Positions 51,181 through 62,245 of a DNA stretch of 64,000 nt are shown piece by piece. How positions within the stretch are numbered: position 1 is the stretch's first letter; the number at the start of each line of letters is the position of its first letter. The stretch is from Dillenia suffruticosa (lineage: Eukaryota; Streptophyta; Magnoliopsida; Dilleniales; Dilleniaceae), in the NCBI GenBank assembly GCA_033439265.1, contig JAVTVX010000004.1, positions 11,242,201 to 11,306,200 on the forward strand. Direction: 5' to 3'. Position numbers and translations under genes: made by a program. The notes under the pieces were generated by a model. The model saw only the letters and a list, made by a program, of their open reading frames with translations, did not search any database and was not told where the DNA came from.

Positions 51181-52352
51181 TAAAGGATAGCTTACTCTAT
51201 GCCAAGGGTATGAGGCTTTATGTTTCAAACAATAGAGGAATAGGCTGCATGCTTCTTAAGGAAGTACATGACTCCAAATGGGTAGGACAGCTAGGAATGG
51301 AGAGAAGGTATGCCTTGCTGGCTTGAGTTTACTTTTGGTTGAGAACTGAGCAAGATATGGAGGCATATGTGAGGTCTTGTTTAGTATGCCAAAAGACAAG
51401 GTGGAAAGGCATGTGGAGTCAAGGCTAATTTAGGCCATGTCAGAGTGTGAGCATGGATTTCATCACAGGTATGCCTAAAGTTCAAAATTTAAACACATTC
51501 TTGGTGGTTGTGGACATATTTTCCAAGTATGCAGTGTTTGCTACAGTTTCTCCCACATGTCCAGTTGAGGAGGTAGCTAATTTATTCTTGAAAATGTAGT
51601 GAATTATCGGAGAGTGCCAGAGGACATAGTGAGAAATCGAGGCTCACAGTCCATAGGCAAGTTTTGGGAGACTATATTTGGCTTGTTTGGGACTAATCTG
51701 AAGTTCTCTACAGCCTATCACCCCCAAAACCGATAAGCAAATGGAGAGGCCTAATGTAATATTGGAAGAATACCTAAGGCATTATGCCACAACCAACCAA
51801 AGAAATCGGGTAGAGCTATTGGAGTTTGCCCAATTTGCCTACAACCTGTACATAAACTCAAGCACTGGGAAGAGCCCTTTTGAGTTGTAATGGAGTTTTA
51901 GTCAAGAACTCCCCAAGAAGTTGGTAAGTTAAGGGTGAAATGCCCTAATGCACCCAAATTTGATGGTCCCTTTGAGATGGTGCAGAAGGTCGGCAAGGTA
52001 GCCTACAAGCTCAAATTGCTCAACAGGATTGGCATCCATCCCACCTTTCATGTCAACTTTCTAAATCCATTTTATGGAGATGTTCTAGATGAAGGAAGTT
52101 CATAATCTCAAAGGGTACCACATATTGTAAAGAAGCTATTTGACAAGTAGGTTGAGCATGTTCTTGATAACAAAGTGGTCAAATACAAGTGGCGCAATAG
52201 GAGGGTGAATTACCTAGTGGCATGGAAGGGCCAATTACTTAAGGGAACGACTTGCGAAAAGGATCGAGCATTGTGGCAATTCAAGAAGCAGATTCAGGAC
52301 TGCTGGAAAAGGCATTCAACAGGGATGTCAAGTTCTTCTGATAGGAGAGAAA
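51181..52352 (+). pseudogene. Galadriel integrase and chromodomain
   Basis: Integrase N-terminus (LLYAKGMRLYVSNN, KEVHDS, YFWLRTEQDMEAYVRSCLVCQK, about 51190-51395). Catalytic core: MDFITGMPK (51447) and VVVDIFSKYAVF. The second aspartate region is degraded (RNRGSQS), and ME...VILEEYLRHY follows (51745-51785). GPY/F-like region near 51950-52030. The C-terminal chromodomain is clear: VLDNKVVKYKWRNRRVNYLV, then AWKGQL and ALWQFKKQIQDCW (52152-52305). Chromodomains of this clade are thought to steer integration to heterochromatin. Confidence 0.75.
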
Positions 52353-53000
52353 TGTGACCCACCCTAACATGTGGCACATACTGGGACCTGAGCCAAATAG
52401 AGTGCTTGAAAGCATCCAAGCTATCTAAGGCATTCGAGGGTTTGGGTGTGAGCAATCAGTGAATCACAAGCTAGAACCTAGGGTTAGGTTTCAAATTTAT
52501 GGAAGTTTGTATTCTACTCGTGCGATTGTCTTGTAATTGTGTTTAAGGCAATAATACAAGGTTAGGAAAGGGTTCCCATAATGTTATGATCATTGTTCTC
52601 TGATTTTCTTCGTAAGTTTAGAGAGAAAGAGGTGCGAATACAAAGAGAAAGAGTACATTGCTAAGACTAGTGTGTGGGATTGATCTACATCACTTAAGGA
52701 AAAAATTTTGTAAGCAGAAAGTACCCTAGTGATAGAATGGCACAAAGATTTTCTAACATGGGATTTCACCGATGGGTGTCCTCAAATTTTATGTAAGTGA
52801 ATTTTAGTTATTCTTTTGCATTATTTAGGGTTTGATGAATATGATGATGATAAATAAATTGTTACAATTGATTACTTGGTTCGATGATTTTTTTTAATCT
52901 TTTTGGCTTCTTTAAAAGATGCTCATTGATCGTGTGAGAATTTGAAGTAATTGTTTTGAATTCAATTTTTTAATAGAATTTCAATTTTTTCTTTTTAGAA
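52353..53000 (+). repeat. Probable 3' LTR of the Galadriel element, end not fixed
   Basis: TGTGACCCACCC follows the purine tract AGGAGAGAAA (52343-52352), as expected for an LTR start. I cannot find the matching 5' copy or the right end. Confidence 0.4.
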
Positions 53001-54755
53001 TTTTTATCTAGGTTATGTAAAATTTTCTTAATCTATATAGTTTCGCGAGCGCGGAATTGATGAAGTTTTAGTGGAAATGTATATAGAGAATTGAGATACA
53101 TGAGTGTTGAAAGGGAAAATAAATTAGTGGGAGCATCGGATGTGGCAGCCTGCAGTCTCTATTTGGCTTAATTTTATTGGTAACAATAAAGAGTAGATAA
53201 AATTGGGGAAATATGAAATAAGTAATTTATTTAAAACATTAATTAAAAAATTTCAAAAGCCTTGGGGACCAAGACGCCCCAAGACAATGCGTGGCTCGCC
53301 CCTGCATCTAATACTACTATATCGAATAGCAAGTTCAAAATTTCTAAACTTTGAATTTGAGACTTGGATCTAAAGTTTTGAAAATTTGTTAGAGTTTGAA
53401 TTTAAGAATTCCAAATCACTTGCACTCACCGTAGGGAAGAAGAAAGAGAGAATATAAGTTAAGAACTACTTGAACTATTGCTTGTTTTATTTGAATAAAT
53501 TGCTTGTAGCTTGTTTATAACTAAGTATGGAGCTAGATTTATAAACCTATCTAATCTAAACCTACAATTAATATGTTTATTGAATGTTAGGACTAAATAC
53601 ATCAAAAAACACCTAGAAACTAAGGAAACAAAAAACACATGTAAATATTTCTGAACCATAAGAAATTTTTTGTTCTTGGTATGCTAAACATGTTCTTTAT
53701 TTTTTATGTTAATTTTTCAGAATTCGATAAGATATAGGACCTCAGAATTATACTTCTCATGTCTCTCCTTATTTCTAATTTTTTTCAATTGGACTTGATT
53801 CTTCAAATTTCACATTAAAGTTGGTTTATTTGGATATTATATTTTTATATTTTAGATTTTAATATATAGTAATAATGTGAAAAAAAATATTTTAAAAAAT
53901 AAAATAAATTTAATTAATATAGATTTGTTTATTTTTTATTTTTTATATATGAACAATAACCTATATAAGTTAATCAAATTCCAATATCAATTAAAATAAC
54001 CATCAAGGAGCATCGACCATCAATAATGATGGTGTAGGCATTGACATCTGACAGCTTGGCCACTCATCCCTAATCCCATCTATTAAGGGAGTCTCGAATG
54101 TTACTTCGGAAACTTTTAGTATACCATGTTCAGCATGTGCTAAGACGAGGGAATTTTTGTACCAACACTATTGCAAAGTTAGGTCATACCCTTCCACCAG
54201 GGGTTCATAAGTTTCAAACTCCCGCTAATAAAGTGTATATCTTCTTTTGAGGGATATGAGAGGGGGCCAGTTGTTTTCTTCTCTCCTTGAAACAAAAAAA
54301 AAAGTACATCAACAGACATCGGCCTATCATCAGCTAAATTCCTTTTATCAGCTAAATAAAAAAATGTCCTTAAGTTTTTTGATTTTGCATCCTTTATCAC
54401 TTATTTTATTAGTTTATTCAATAAGGGTTTTGCATACTATATTGTCTATCTGCACATGTTATTTTGTTATTTGATTATTTGATTAATTAGTAGAGACAAA
54501 AAACTTGTGTTTATATGTGTTGTTTAATTTCTTTGCCTTTGTTGATTTTTTATTGGTTTGTTGATAGCTTTTATGTATGGCTACCTTGTTGAGAGAACTT
54601 ACTAGTTAGGGTTTTACTATTGGACTTAGAATTAGCTCTTTTCTTTTGTGAAGAGCATTGTCACATCGCTTTCAGCTATCCTAATGGCATATGGATGCTA
54701 CTTTTTAGGATTTTGTGTTGCTTTGGTTTATTAATTCAATGGAAGTATGAGCAGA
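53001..54755. other. Spacer, no gene recognised
   Basis: AT-rich. The segment at 53250-53310 (GGGGACCAAGACGCCCC...) resembles dispersed repeat material but is too short to classify. Confidence 0.4.
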
Positions 54756-54759
54756 TTGG

Positions 54760-55260
54760 TTGAAAAAAGTTGAATAGGAGCTCATAAGTTGTGAGAAGAC
54801 CAGTTACACATCATAGAAGAAGAGGAAGACAAGACTCAGCAAGAAGGTTGAGGAACTTGCTATTCTCTACGACGTTGATGCATGCATGATCCTTGATCCA
54901 CTGTGTACTGATCGTCATATTAAGTAGATTAAGATTTGCCTAATGACTATAACAATATTCAAAGCATGATCTATAGGTACCACGAGAAAAGCAAGGAAGA
55001 ATGCAAGAAAGGGCTATTAATTTCATTGATTTCTTTGATACAAAGAAGAAGAGAATTGGGCGAGAAATTACATGGCTATAATCAAAAAACCCTCAGACTA
55101 CATCCTGTACTTGGGATGATGGTGCTTAATAGTTTCTCATGTAATAAGCTAAAAGCCCTCTCTTCTACATTGGAGAACAAGATTGAGTGTGTGAGGCCAA
55201 TGATTGAATTGAAAAGCGGTAATAGGTGCTTGATGCAATTGGAAAACCCATTTGGTTAGG
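54760..55260 (+). pseudogene. Type I MADS-box (AGL80-like) pseudogene
   Basis: Reading on +: a degraded MADS start (ELISCEKTSYTS with stops on both sides, 54777-54813), then KKRKTRLSKKVEELAILYDV and DACMILDP (54817-54900). This is the core of a plant type I MADS domain (KRKKGLxKKVxELSxLC, xACxIIY). After stops and a +1 shift near 54935 the frame continues YNNIQSMIYRYHEKSKEE, then LISLIQRRRELGEKLHGYNQ. That matches the post-MADS helical region of the same group. Type I MADS proteins act in gametophyte, endosperm and embryo gene control. Multiple stops make this copy inactive. No introns are apparent, as is usual for type I genes, so it cannot be told whether it is a retrocopy or a segmental copy. 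Confidence 0.7.
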
Positions 55261-55261
55261 T

Positions 55262-55640
55262 GGAGATTGCACACTGCGAATCAAGCCAAAATAGTTTGTG
55301 CTGAAGAAACCTTGGTCTCCCTCCTTAACAAGCCTCCTCCCATCTCGCATCCCCTCCATTCCCTCATAATGGATTGCATTTGCTTAGCAAGGAGATTGAC
55401 TCCCCCTCTAATGTCCATGTCTTTAGAGTAGGCAACAAATGCGTTGACCATTTGGCTAGGATTGGCCATCTACCAGAGCTTAGCCTGCATGATTTCATGA
55501 CCCCTCCTAATAGTATTCGCCATTCGCTGCATGAAAATGTTTTAGGCTCTCCTAGCCTAAGCACCTCACATAGGCCTTAATTGTTTTTGGAATACCTTGG
55601 GCCCTTCTCCTGTAACCAAAAAATTTTTAAAAAAAATAAA
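55262..55640 (+). pseudogene. L1-type LINE, 3' end of the RNase H domain
   Basis: HSLIMDC (about 55360) and the frame-shifted continuation NVHVFRVGNKCVDHLARIGH (55413-55470), matching the end of the RNase H domain in plant L1 elements (HVYREGNxxADxLAxxG). The tail ends in an A-rich stretch (AAAAAATTTTTAAAAAAAATAAA near 55616-55640), consistent with a LINE 3' end. It begins directly after the MADS remnant. Confidence 0.65.
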
Positions 55641-56570
55641 GATCAAAACGGTCTATATTTGGGCAAGCAAACTATGTTTCAAGAAGGCAACTTATCACAA
55701 GACACCGATAACTTCATTAATATTTTATTTTTAAATAAAATAATTAAATTGTAAATGGTATCCAGAGCAATAATCAAACAACGATAATAAATTAACATTT
55801 CAAATTGTGAACTTTCCTTTGAACCAATTCACAATTTACACGTAAAACCAAATAATTATCACATATTTATTATCGCTATTGCACACACAATTCTATTAGA
55901 ATATTAATCTTCCTTTAGGCCGGTCAATATCACATAACTTGCATATGCATTTTTTTTATATTTTAAAATAAAATAATTTCCACAATAGAGTTCACTTTGG
56001 TGAAATGTTGTTTCAATTATAATATTTCAAAATATATACTAATCAAATATTTGAATTAAAAATTATATCTTTAATTAGACCAATATCCAATTTTGACTTA
56101 ATGCTTAATTTTGAAAATTAGACCTACATTTAGATTTAATTTTATAATTTATTTGGAATTCTAAACTTAATAGCCTGTACTTTATTTTACCTAATAGGTT
56201 AAAATATACTTAATCCAATAGCTCTTGAAAAATGGGTCTGCTAGAGGTCCAGTCTTATATTAGGAAATTGGATCCGTAAGGGCCCAATTTTTAACATAAA
56301 AGGCAATTCAGAATTGGGCCCAATGAACTGGACCCACATGTTAAAACTATAAAATTGGGCCTCAATTAGGCCCTATTTTTAACTTACTCAAACATTTCAC
56401 AATGGATCCTACGGCCCGGCAATCCTTGCTTTCAAATTGGTTGCCTACTGGACTTCCACAACTGAACAAGACAAATATTTGTTACTAATTTCAAATTTTA
56501 ACAGAGATGGTCTTCTCTTCTATTTATTTTATTTGTCGTTTTTCATTCATGGATTTGTTCAGTTTTGCAG
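55641..56570. other. AT-rich spacer, no gene recognised
   Basis: No coding similarity found. Several GGGCCCAATT-like pieces between 56230 and 56400 suggest decayed repeat material. Confidence 0.4.
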
Positions 56571-56770
56571 GGGATTGCTGTAACCTTAGTGGAATTGGGA
56601 GATTATTCTCGGGTTTCTTATCTGCTTGAAGTTTTTCATCAAATCCGGCAGGAGATACCGATGATCCTGAAGCTTTTCATTTGCTAATATTTGTCATATA
56701 CCAGCTGAAGGATTTTGAAGGGAATACTGCCGTGTATAGAAACTCTCCTTTAGTTGATACTACCCTGACT
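56571..56770 (+). pseudogene. TPR-like exon fragment
   Basis: A good acceptor (TTGTTCAGTTTTGCAG) precedes an open segment GIAVTLVELGDYSRVSYLLE. After a frameshift near 56650 it continues DTDDPEAFHLL, then YQLKDFEGNTAVYRNS. The alternation of helix pairs with GDYxxAxxLLE and YQLKDYEGxxAAYRxS is that of tetratricopeptide proteins; from memory it resembles plant plastid TPR proteins, which I cannot confirm. The intact splice acceptor suggests a DNA-level copy of one exon, not a retrocopy. Downstream sequence to about 56960 is not recognised. Confidence 0.45.
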
Positions 56771-57224
56771 TGCCCGATATTTTTACTAATGAAGGAGATC
56801 TCATTTAAATTGACATCCATCATTCACTCTCATGTTCCTGCCATCCTAGATGCTTAGTGATATGACATATCTCAGTGGTAGTAAATTTGTGTGGACTGTG
56901 CAAGAATATCTCTTGCAGGATTATACTTTCTCTTACAAACATACAATTGTTGCCCTTATGTCTTCACCTAATAATGAAATGCTAATATGCATTCCATGAA
57001 TAAAATCAGGCAAAATAGATCATGTTAATGTTCTATATTGATTGCAAATTATCATTTTCCATCCTTGTCCCCTACTCTTCCAGAACAGTTTTTCTGGCAA
57101 TTGTAATGACCTGCAATAATTCCAGCTTCTTTTTTCCATGAAAGTTTTCTTTCAAATTCTTAACCACTTAATTTAGGCTGTGTTGTTTCCTATTGCCCTG
57201 TATAATTTGTGTCATAATTTTGCA
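56771..57224. other. Spacer, no gene recognised
   Basis: No coding or repeat identity seen. Confidence 0.4.
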
Positions 57225-57480
57225 CCATATGATCAAATCTACGGTTTTTCAATTGAGATGGTTCGAGTATGTGTAAAGAAAATTTAAAAACGCACAAGTT
57301 AAGAGGATCAAAAACTTAAATGTAAAAGATTTAGCAAAATATAGAGATAGACCATTAAAAATTTGGATACAAGTTATCCATAAAAACATAATAGTTAAGA
57401 ATTTAAATAAATAAATGACTTTATATATAAATGAGTAGCGTAGAAAAATTCACACAAATTAAACCAAAGTTGTTATTTTC
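57225..57480 (+). pseudogene. RTE-type LINE 3' end fragment
   Basis: QLRWFEYV followed by RPLKIWIQVIHKNI and RRKIHTN, with stops. This is the last part of RTE ORFs (LRWFGHVxRR...RPKxTWxEVVKKD...WRxxIHxADP). Separate from the RTE copy in the large intron. Confidence 0.55.
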
Positions 57481-59994
57481 TTTTTTTTATTTTTTTCATA
57501 TTTATCTCTTAGATGAACGATATTCATCGTTAAGATTGAAACTCAAGTTATTGTTTCGATCAAAACCTACGATTTCTTGACTCAGGTTTGGGGTCACGTC
57601 AGTGATGCTATAATTATTTACGACCATCTTATCTCTAGTCGTCCAGATCACTTCTGAGGTTACCTAGCATAGGTTCTAACCTTCCTTGAAGTTTCCCAAA
57701 CCCCCATGTTTTTTGGCCATTTACTTTTGCGAATCTACTAGTTGCTGCCATTTTGTAGCTTATTAAATTAATTTGACTAGGTGTGTTTGATTTATATCCA
57801 TTGGATTTATCTGTTTTTTATAATTAAGATATTCAACGATTGTACTAAAAGGAAGATATTCAATGACTGTCCGCCATGGAATACTTAAAACTACTGCTTG
57901 TTTCTCAGAGCATTGAATGAAAACCTCAAAAAGCTCGAGACGTCTTCAATTCCATGAAGAGGCATGACATTATCGCTTTATCCTCCTTCCAAATCTTGCA
58001 ATAATTTTTTTTTCTTGAGGGGCAGGGGGTGATTGAGGGCATCGGTTGTAAGCAACATGCTCCGGACTACCAGAAGACCACCACCATCCCAGATATTTAG
58101 GCTCGTTTATCTTATGTCCATTGTGGTAGCATTTGTATTATAAGACATTTTCAAGGCTTTTACAGGGATATTGTGCACTTGGGGGGGTCATTTTTTTGTT
58201 ATGAGCAATTTATATAGCATTGCCATTCATGGCAGGAGCAGCTTAAAAACTCTTCCATAGGGAACTACTGGTCGTCAAAGTTAAATGGTTTAGTACATTT
58301 AGATGTAATGAGGTTTTCACATTGCCTGAATTCTTGGATATTAAATTTTGGGGGAGTTTTAAACTTGGAGGTTTAGGACTGTGGGAAAGTGATTATGTAA
58401 TGAAAAAGGTGATGAGAGATCACTGAAGGAGAGGTTTGTGGGGTCCTTTGCAAATGCCAACCGAAAAGGTAGGTTTGGCTCACCAAGTGTTGGAGGCAGT
58501 GGAAGATTTAGTGTGAGCGGTGTGGGAGCATGCTTCAGGGGCAAGACACGAAAAAAAATGTGCTGAATGTATTGTTCCATAGGAGGAATTTTATTTTATT
58601 TTAATTTATTTTATTTTGTTTCTAAAATCTTATTTGGCTGTATTCTGTAGTCAATGGGACATGGGGTGTTTCCTCGGAGGCATGTCGGTCAGTGCAATTT
58701 TTTTTTTCATGCTTGCATTCGGGGAAGATTATCTCACAGGATAGGTTTAGGAGAATGCTAGTGATACAAAATGCGAAGGAGTGCAGAATTTATGAGCGAC
58801 GATCGTTTCTGTTGGATGTGAAATCACTTTTATTTGTTGAAGGAGGAATGTGAAATGCGAGTTTTGGCGGGCAATGACACGTTGCTTTGGGGAGTGTGGA
58901 TTTAGGGGAAAACTATGTTTTAAGTATAAATGAAATTTCTATAGTAAATATGAAGGCACCCAAATAACTGTTTCGTTGATTTAGTGAGAAAGACACTAAC
59001 ATCTCACATCAAAAATCAGAATTTGAGTCTTGATAGTGGCAAAAACGACGTTGAAAGAGCTCCCTTCCGATTAGGACCCGACAGCAGTTCGACCGAGATT
59101 CGTCAGAACTTTATTCAGGATACTCAACGGTGAACCAAGTTCAGGAGACAAAAAAAAAAAAAAAAATGAAGGCATCCAAGGAAAATTATTTGTTTGGGTC
59201 AGGATGAGCTACGTTTTAAGCGACTATGTTACTGCCTTAGAAAGGTCGACCGAAGACAAGGGTTGGTGTATCCAATCACTTGTTCGCCTTCGTTGAGCTC
59301 TCTCCTAGACAAGGTAGCAGTGACTAATATTGTGGTCGGTTTCTCTTATTAAAGAACAAAAAGGCTAGACTAGATACTGCACATAGTTGGGTTTTGCCAT
59401 GTGCAGTCTAATCTACCTGCACCATGTGCAGGCACAAATTATGAAGAATTCTCCACGTCCCAGCATTTCCATCTTCAGTTCCTTCAACCAGCATGCTGAC
59501 TAACCAATAAGTTCCCCTTGAAATCACTTGACTTTGCTTCCTACAAAAATTTAGATCTTGCATCATTCGAACCTTTCAAACCATAGTCAGTTTTATCTCC
59601 TCGGAGGAAATGTTTCTTCTTTCCAATAGAAACTATGAAATCCTCTTAAACCGAGATTAGTATCTGAAATTTCATAACAAACATCAGGGAACTTTTTACA
59701 AGATACAAACGAGAAAATGTTTGTCCTGTTGTCCCTCCCTTTCTCGAGGACAACCACCACTGAAGTGTTAACGTTGAATTTTAGATTTGAGGTAGACGCA
59801 ACAACCAGTGGATATGGCAGTATTGATATCCCGAGCAAATTATTTTGCAACCTACCAACTAGAATGAGTGGAGCCCAATGCAAATAAGTATCGCCCATAT
59901 GTGCACATGTATAGTTTATGGTTCATATGATACAATTGAACGCGAAGTTGCAAGCCTGAGTAGCAGCAACTACCATTGACCCACCAGTGATACT

Positions 59995-59997
<3 letters not shown>
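57481..59997. other. Spacer, no gene recognised
   Basis: Mixed sequence including poly-T and poly-A runs (57480-57495, 59150-59166). A 101-codon antisense frame at 59593-59898 has no recognisable domain. Nothing is supported as a gene. Confidence 0.35.

Positions 59998-60049
<52 letters not shown>
59998..60049. repeat. GA microsatellite, about 25 repeats
   Basis: Uninterrupted (GA)n. Confidence 0.95.
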
Positions 60050-60051
<2 letters not shown>

Positions 60052-60940
60052 CAAATTATGGATAAATATAAACAACCAACATGATTGTTGAGATTACATA
60101 CAGGGAAGCCACTAGGAAATAGACAGTTCTGGATTTTCTACATGAAATATGAAGGGATATAATTCAGAAAGAGATTATTTCCTGCCTTGTTAACCAAGTT
60201 GCCCCCGAGAGACTCCACTAACTTGCCTGTACAGCTCCCTCCCACCCATAAGCACAGAGCAGTCCACAATTCCCTTTGTTTTTGTGTTTTTCTCCTCCTT
60301 TTGACATAAATTTACATGTGCATTGATGTGCCTCGGCACCACCATATCTGAGCACCTGACATCCGGAAAGAAAATTAGACGCCATTGTTTTCACTCTTAT
60401 CAAACAAGAGGGCCACCAAACAAAGAAAAGATATCAATAATAGTAAACTCTGCACATGCATAAATTGAAAAGTTTTACCAAAGATAATTATGCAAATAGT
60501 CATAAGACAACTTTAAACATGACACCATAACACAAATGGCAACAGTATTAGAGAATGTAACTTCCAAACATGCACAAACAATCGAAGGTTTGGTATGATT
60601 TCTAGTTTTTGAACAACCGTAAACTTTTTTTTTTCAAATTTTTGCCCCCTTTAATATCCATAACCCAAGTGCAAAGAGGCTAATGAGAAGCCAAGGGCAC
60701 TTAAAGTGGACCTGAAAGGGTTGTAACTAGTGGAGAGCTTTGTGTTTTTGCAATATCACTGGTGTGTTTTTAGTTGGAATAAAATATCAACATGAAATTA
60801 AGGGTAATTTGGACTGAAAAAAAAAATCTAATCATATTATGAATCACCACAGAAGAGTTCTTGATGGCGGCCCATATTAACATCAAAATATTCTCCTCAA
60901 AAATAGCCATGGTAGAACTACAAAAGTACCAGCATATGAT
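60050..60940. other. Spacer, no gene recognised
   Basis: A short cysteine-containing antisense frame (60218-60403) shows no known domain. Confidence 0.35.
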
Positions 60941-60947
60941 TTCAGGT

Positions 60948-61195
60948 GTCAATAAAGGCTCAACATGGTATTATCTCACTGCAAGTTGAGGATTTTCTAA
61001 GACAAAAACTTGAGAACATGAAACTTTTATTCTACATCACTTTCATGTCCGAGACTAACTTCTAGTTTTAAGTCTATAAAGACTCAACATGGCATCATCT
61101 AACCGCAAGTCGAGGATTTTCTAAGACAAAAACTTGAAAACATGAAACTTTTGCTCTACATGACTTTGAAGTCCCAGTCTAACTTCTAGTTTTAA
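60948..61195. repeat. Tandem duplication, unit about 120 bp
   Basis: Two copies of a block running from TCAATAAAGGCTCAACATGG (first copy) or TCTATAAAGACTCAACATGG (second copy) through GAGGATTTTCTAAGACAAAA to CTAACTTCTAGTTTTAA. They differ at scattered bases. Non-coding. Confidence 0.8.
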
Positions 61196-61894
61196 CATCT
61201 TAATTACTTAGTTGTTTACAACAATTTTCATATATTTCTACAGGTAGTCCCAACTGGCCAAAGGAAAGAAAATCCTAATTTCCATGAAATTTATAGTTCT
61301 ACAGCAAGTAATATGATAACATGGAGGCAAGGGAGTTCCAATAGTCTAGCAGTTAAAGGTGCTGGAGACGAATTTTTGAATTAAAATAAATTTTTATTAT
61401 TATTTCTTCCTAACTAGAGATTCAAGCATCTACCATAAATCAACCAAGTTCAAAGTTACAAACTATTCTACATTTCTCATTTGACCACATTTTGTATCTT
61501 TCCCGCTGTTGATTCCAAGATCAAGGCAAGGAGGATAGTGTCGACTTGGCAATCTATGCAAAACAAAGCCAAATAATCATCAATATAAATCCAACTTGAT
61601 ATGCAAATGAAATCTGAAGCCACACAAGCAAGCAATTTATTCATCCTTGGTATTTAGTAAAAATCCCTCAAGTATCCAAAAATATGCTGTTAAAAAAATA
61701 AATAAAAAAATAAGAAAGTAAACATGCAGAATGGAATATCCAACAAATACACATCTGATATAATGTTAAGACATGACTTGCAACTCCAAACAGCATCCAT
61801 ACTTCACTGAAGTTATCAACCAGTTGCTTCTAAAAAAATTGCAGACATATTACATTTTCGTGACAAATTTACTCCTTTAAAGAAAATATCTTCA

Positions 61895-62245
61895 AGCTTT
61901 ATAATGAGGGATAAACCTTGTGTACACTAACACTCGAAATTGAATTGATGCCTCCCAACATTGGGACAATCTGCTTTCCCAATTTTGATCTTTCACCTAT
62001 CAACTTTGAAAGTGTCCATTTCTTTTCTATATAATATGAATCTTTCAACCCCACTTAATAATGACTACTACAAGGTTTTAAATAAGGGATAAATCTTGTG
62101 TACAATAAAACTCAAAATTGAAATCATAATCCCAAACATAGACAACCTCTTGCTTTCCCTATTTAGCTCTTTCACCATTTTACTCTGATTTGCCTTTTGT
62201 TCTCTCTATAACATGAAGTTTTGAGAACTACTACTACCATAACAA
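61895..62245. repeat. Tandem duplication, unit about 175 bp, diverged
   Basis: AGGGATAAACCTTGTGTACA (first) and AGGGATAAATCTTGTGTACA (second) open two blocks. Both continue with ACTC(G/A)AAATTGAA, CTTTCCC, ATTT, CTCTTTCACC-like and TATAA(T/C)ATGAA parts. Older than the neighbouring 120-bp duplication, judging by divergence. Confidence 0.65.

Larger units (their letters stand above)
42316..52800 (+). mobile_element. Galadriel-type Ty3/gypsy chromovirus, degraded and interrupted
   Basis: Order on +: gag and knuckle (42.32-42.87 kb), protease (42.95 kb onward), interruption by solo LTRs (43173-49404), protease remainder, RT, RNase H, integrase, canonical chromodomain (52.13-52.33 kb), a purine tract and a probable 3' LTR start TGTGACCC at 52353. 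Sequence style (DYRALNKVTLKNKY, TDNVAN, a chromodomain with LVAWKG and LWQFK) fits the Galadriel clade. Both outer ends are uncertain. Confidence 0.75.

Noticed and set aside
55281-55564. Antisense frames of 62-66 codons
   Set aside because: Opposite strand of the L1 RNase H tail, which explains the open frame.
58359-58580. 73-codon antisense frame
   Set aside because: No domain, no splice context, length expected by chance.
59593-59898. 101-codon antisense frame
   Set aside because: Reads as an ordinary open stretch with no recognisable family; not enough to call a gene.
60218-60403. Cysteine-containing 61-codon antisense frame
   Set aside because: Cysteine spacing fits no zinc-finger class I know; no supporting splice sites.
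61338-61400. Possible tRNA-derived SINE head (GTCTAGCAGTTAAAGGTGCTGG)
   Set aside because: A box-A-like piece is present, but box B is not convincing and no tail or target duplication can be shown.
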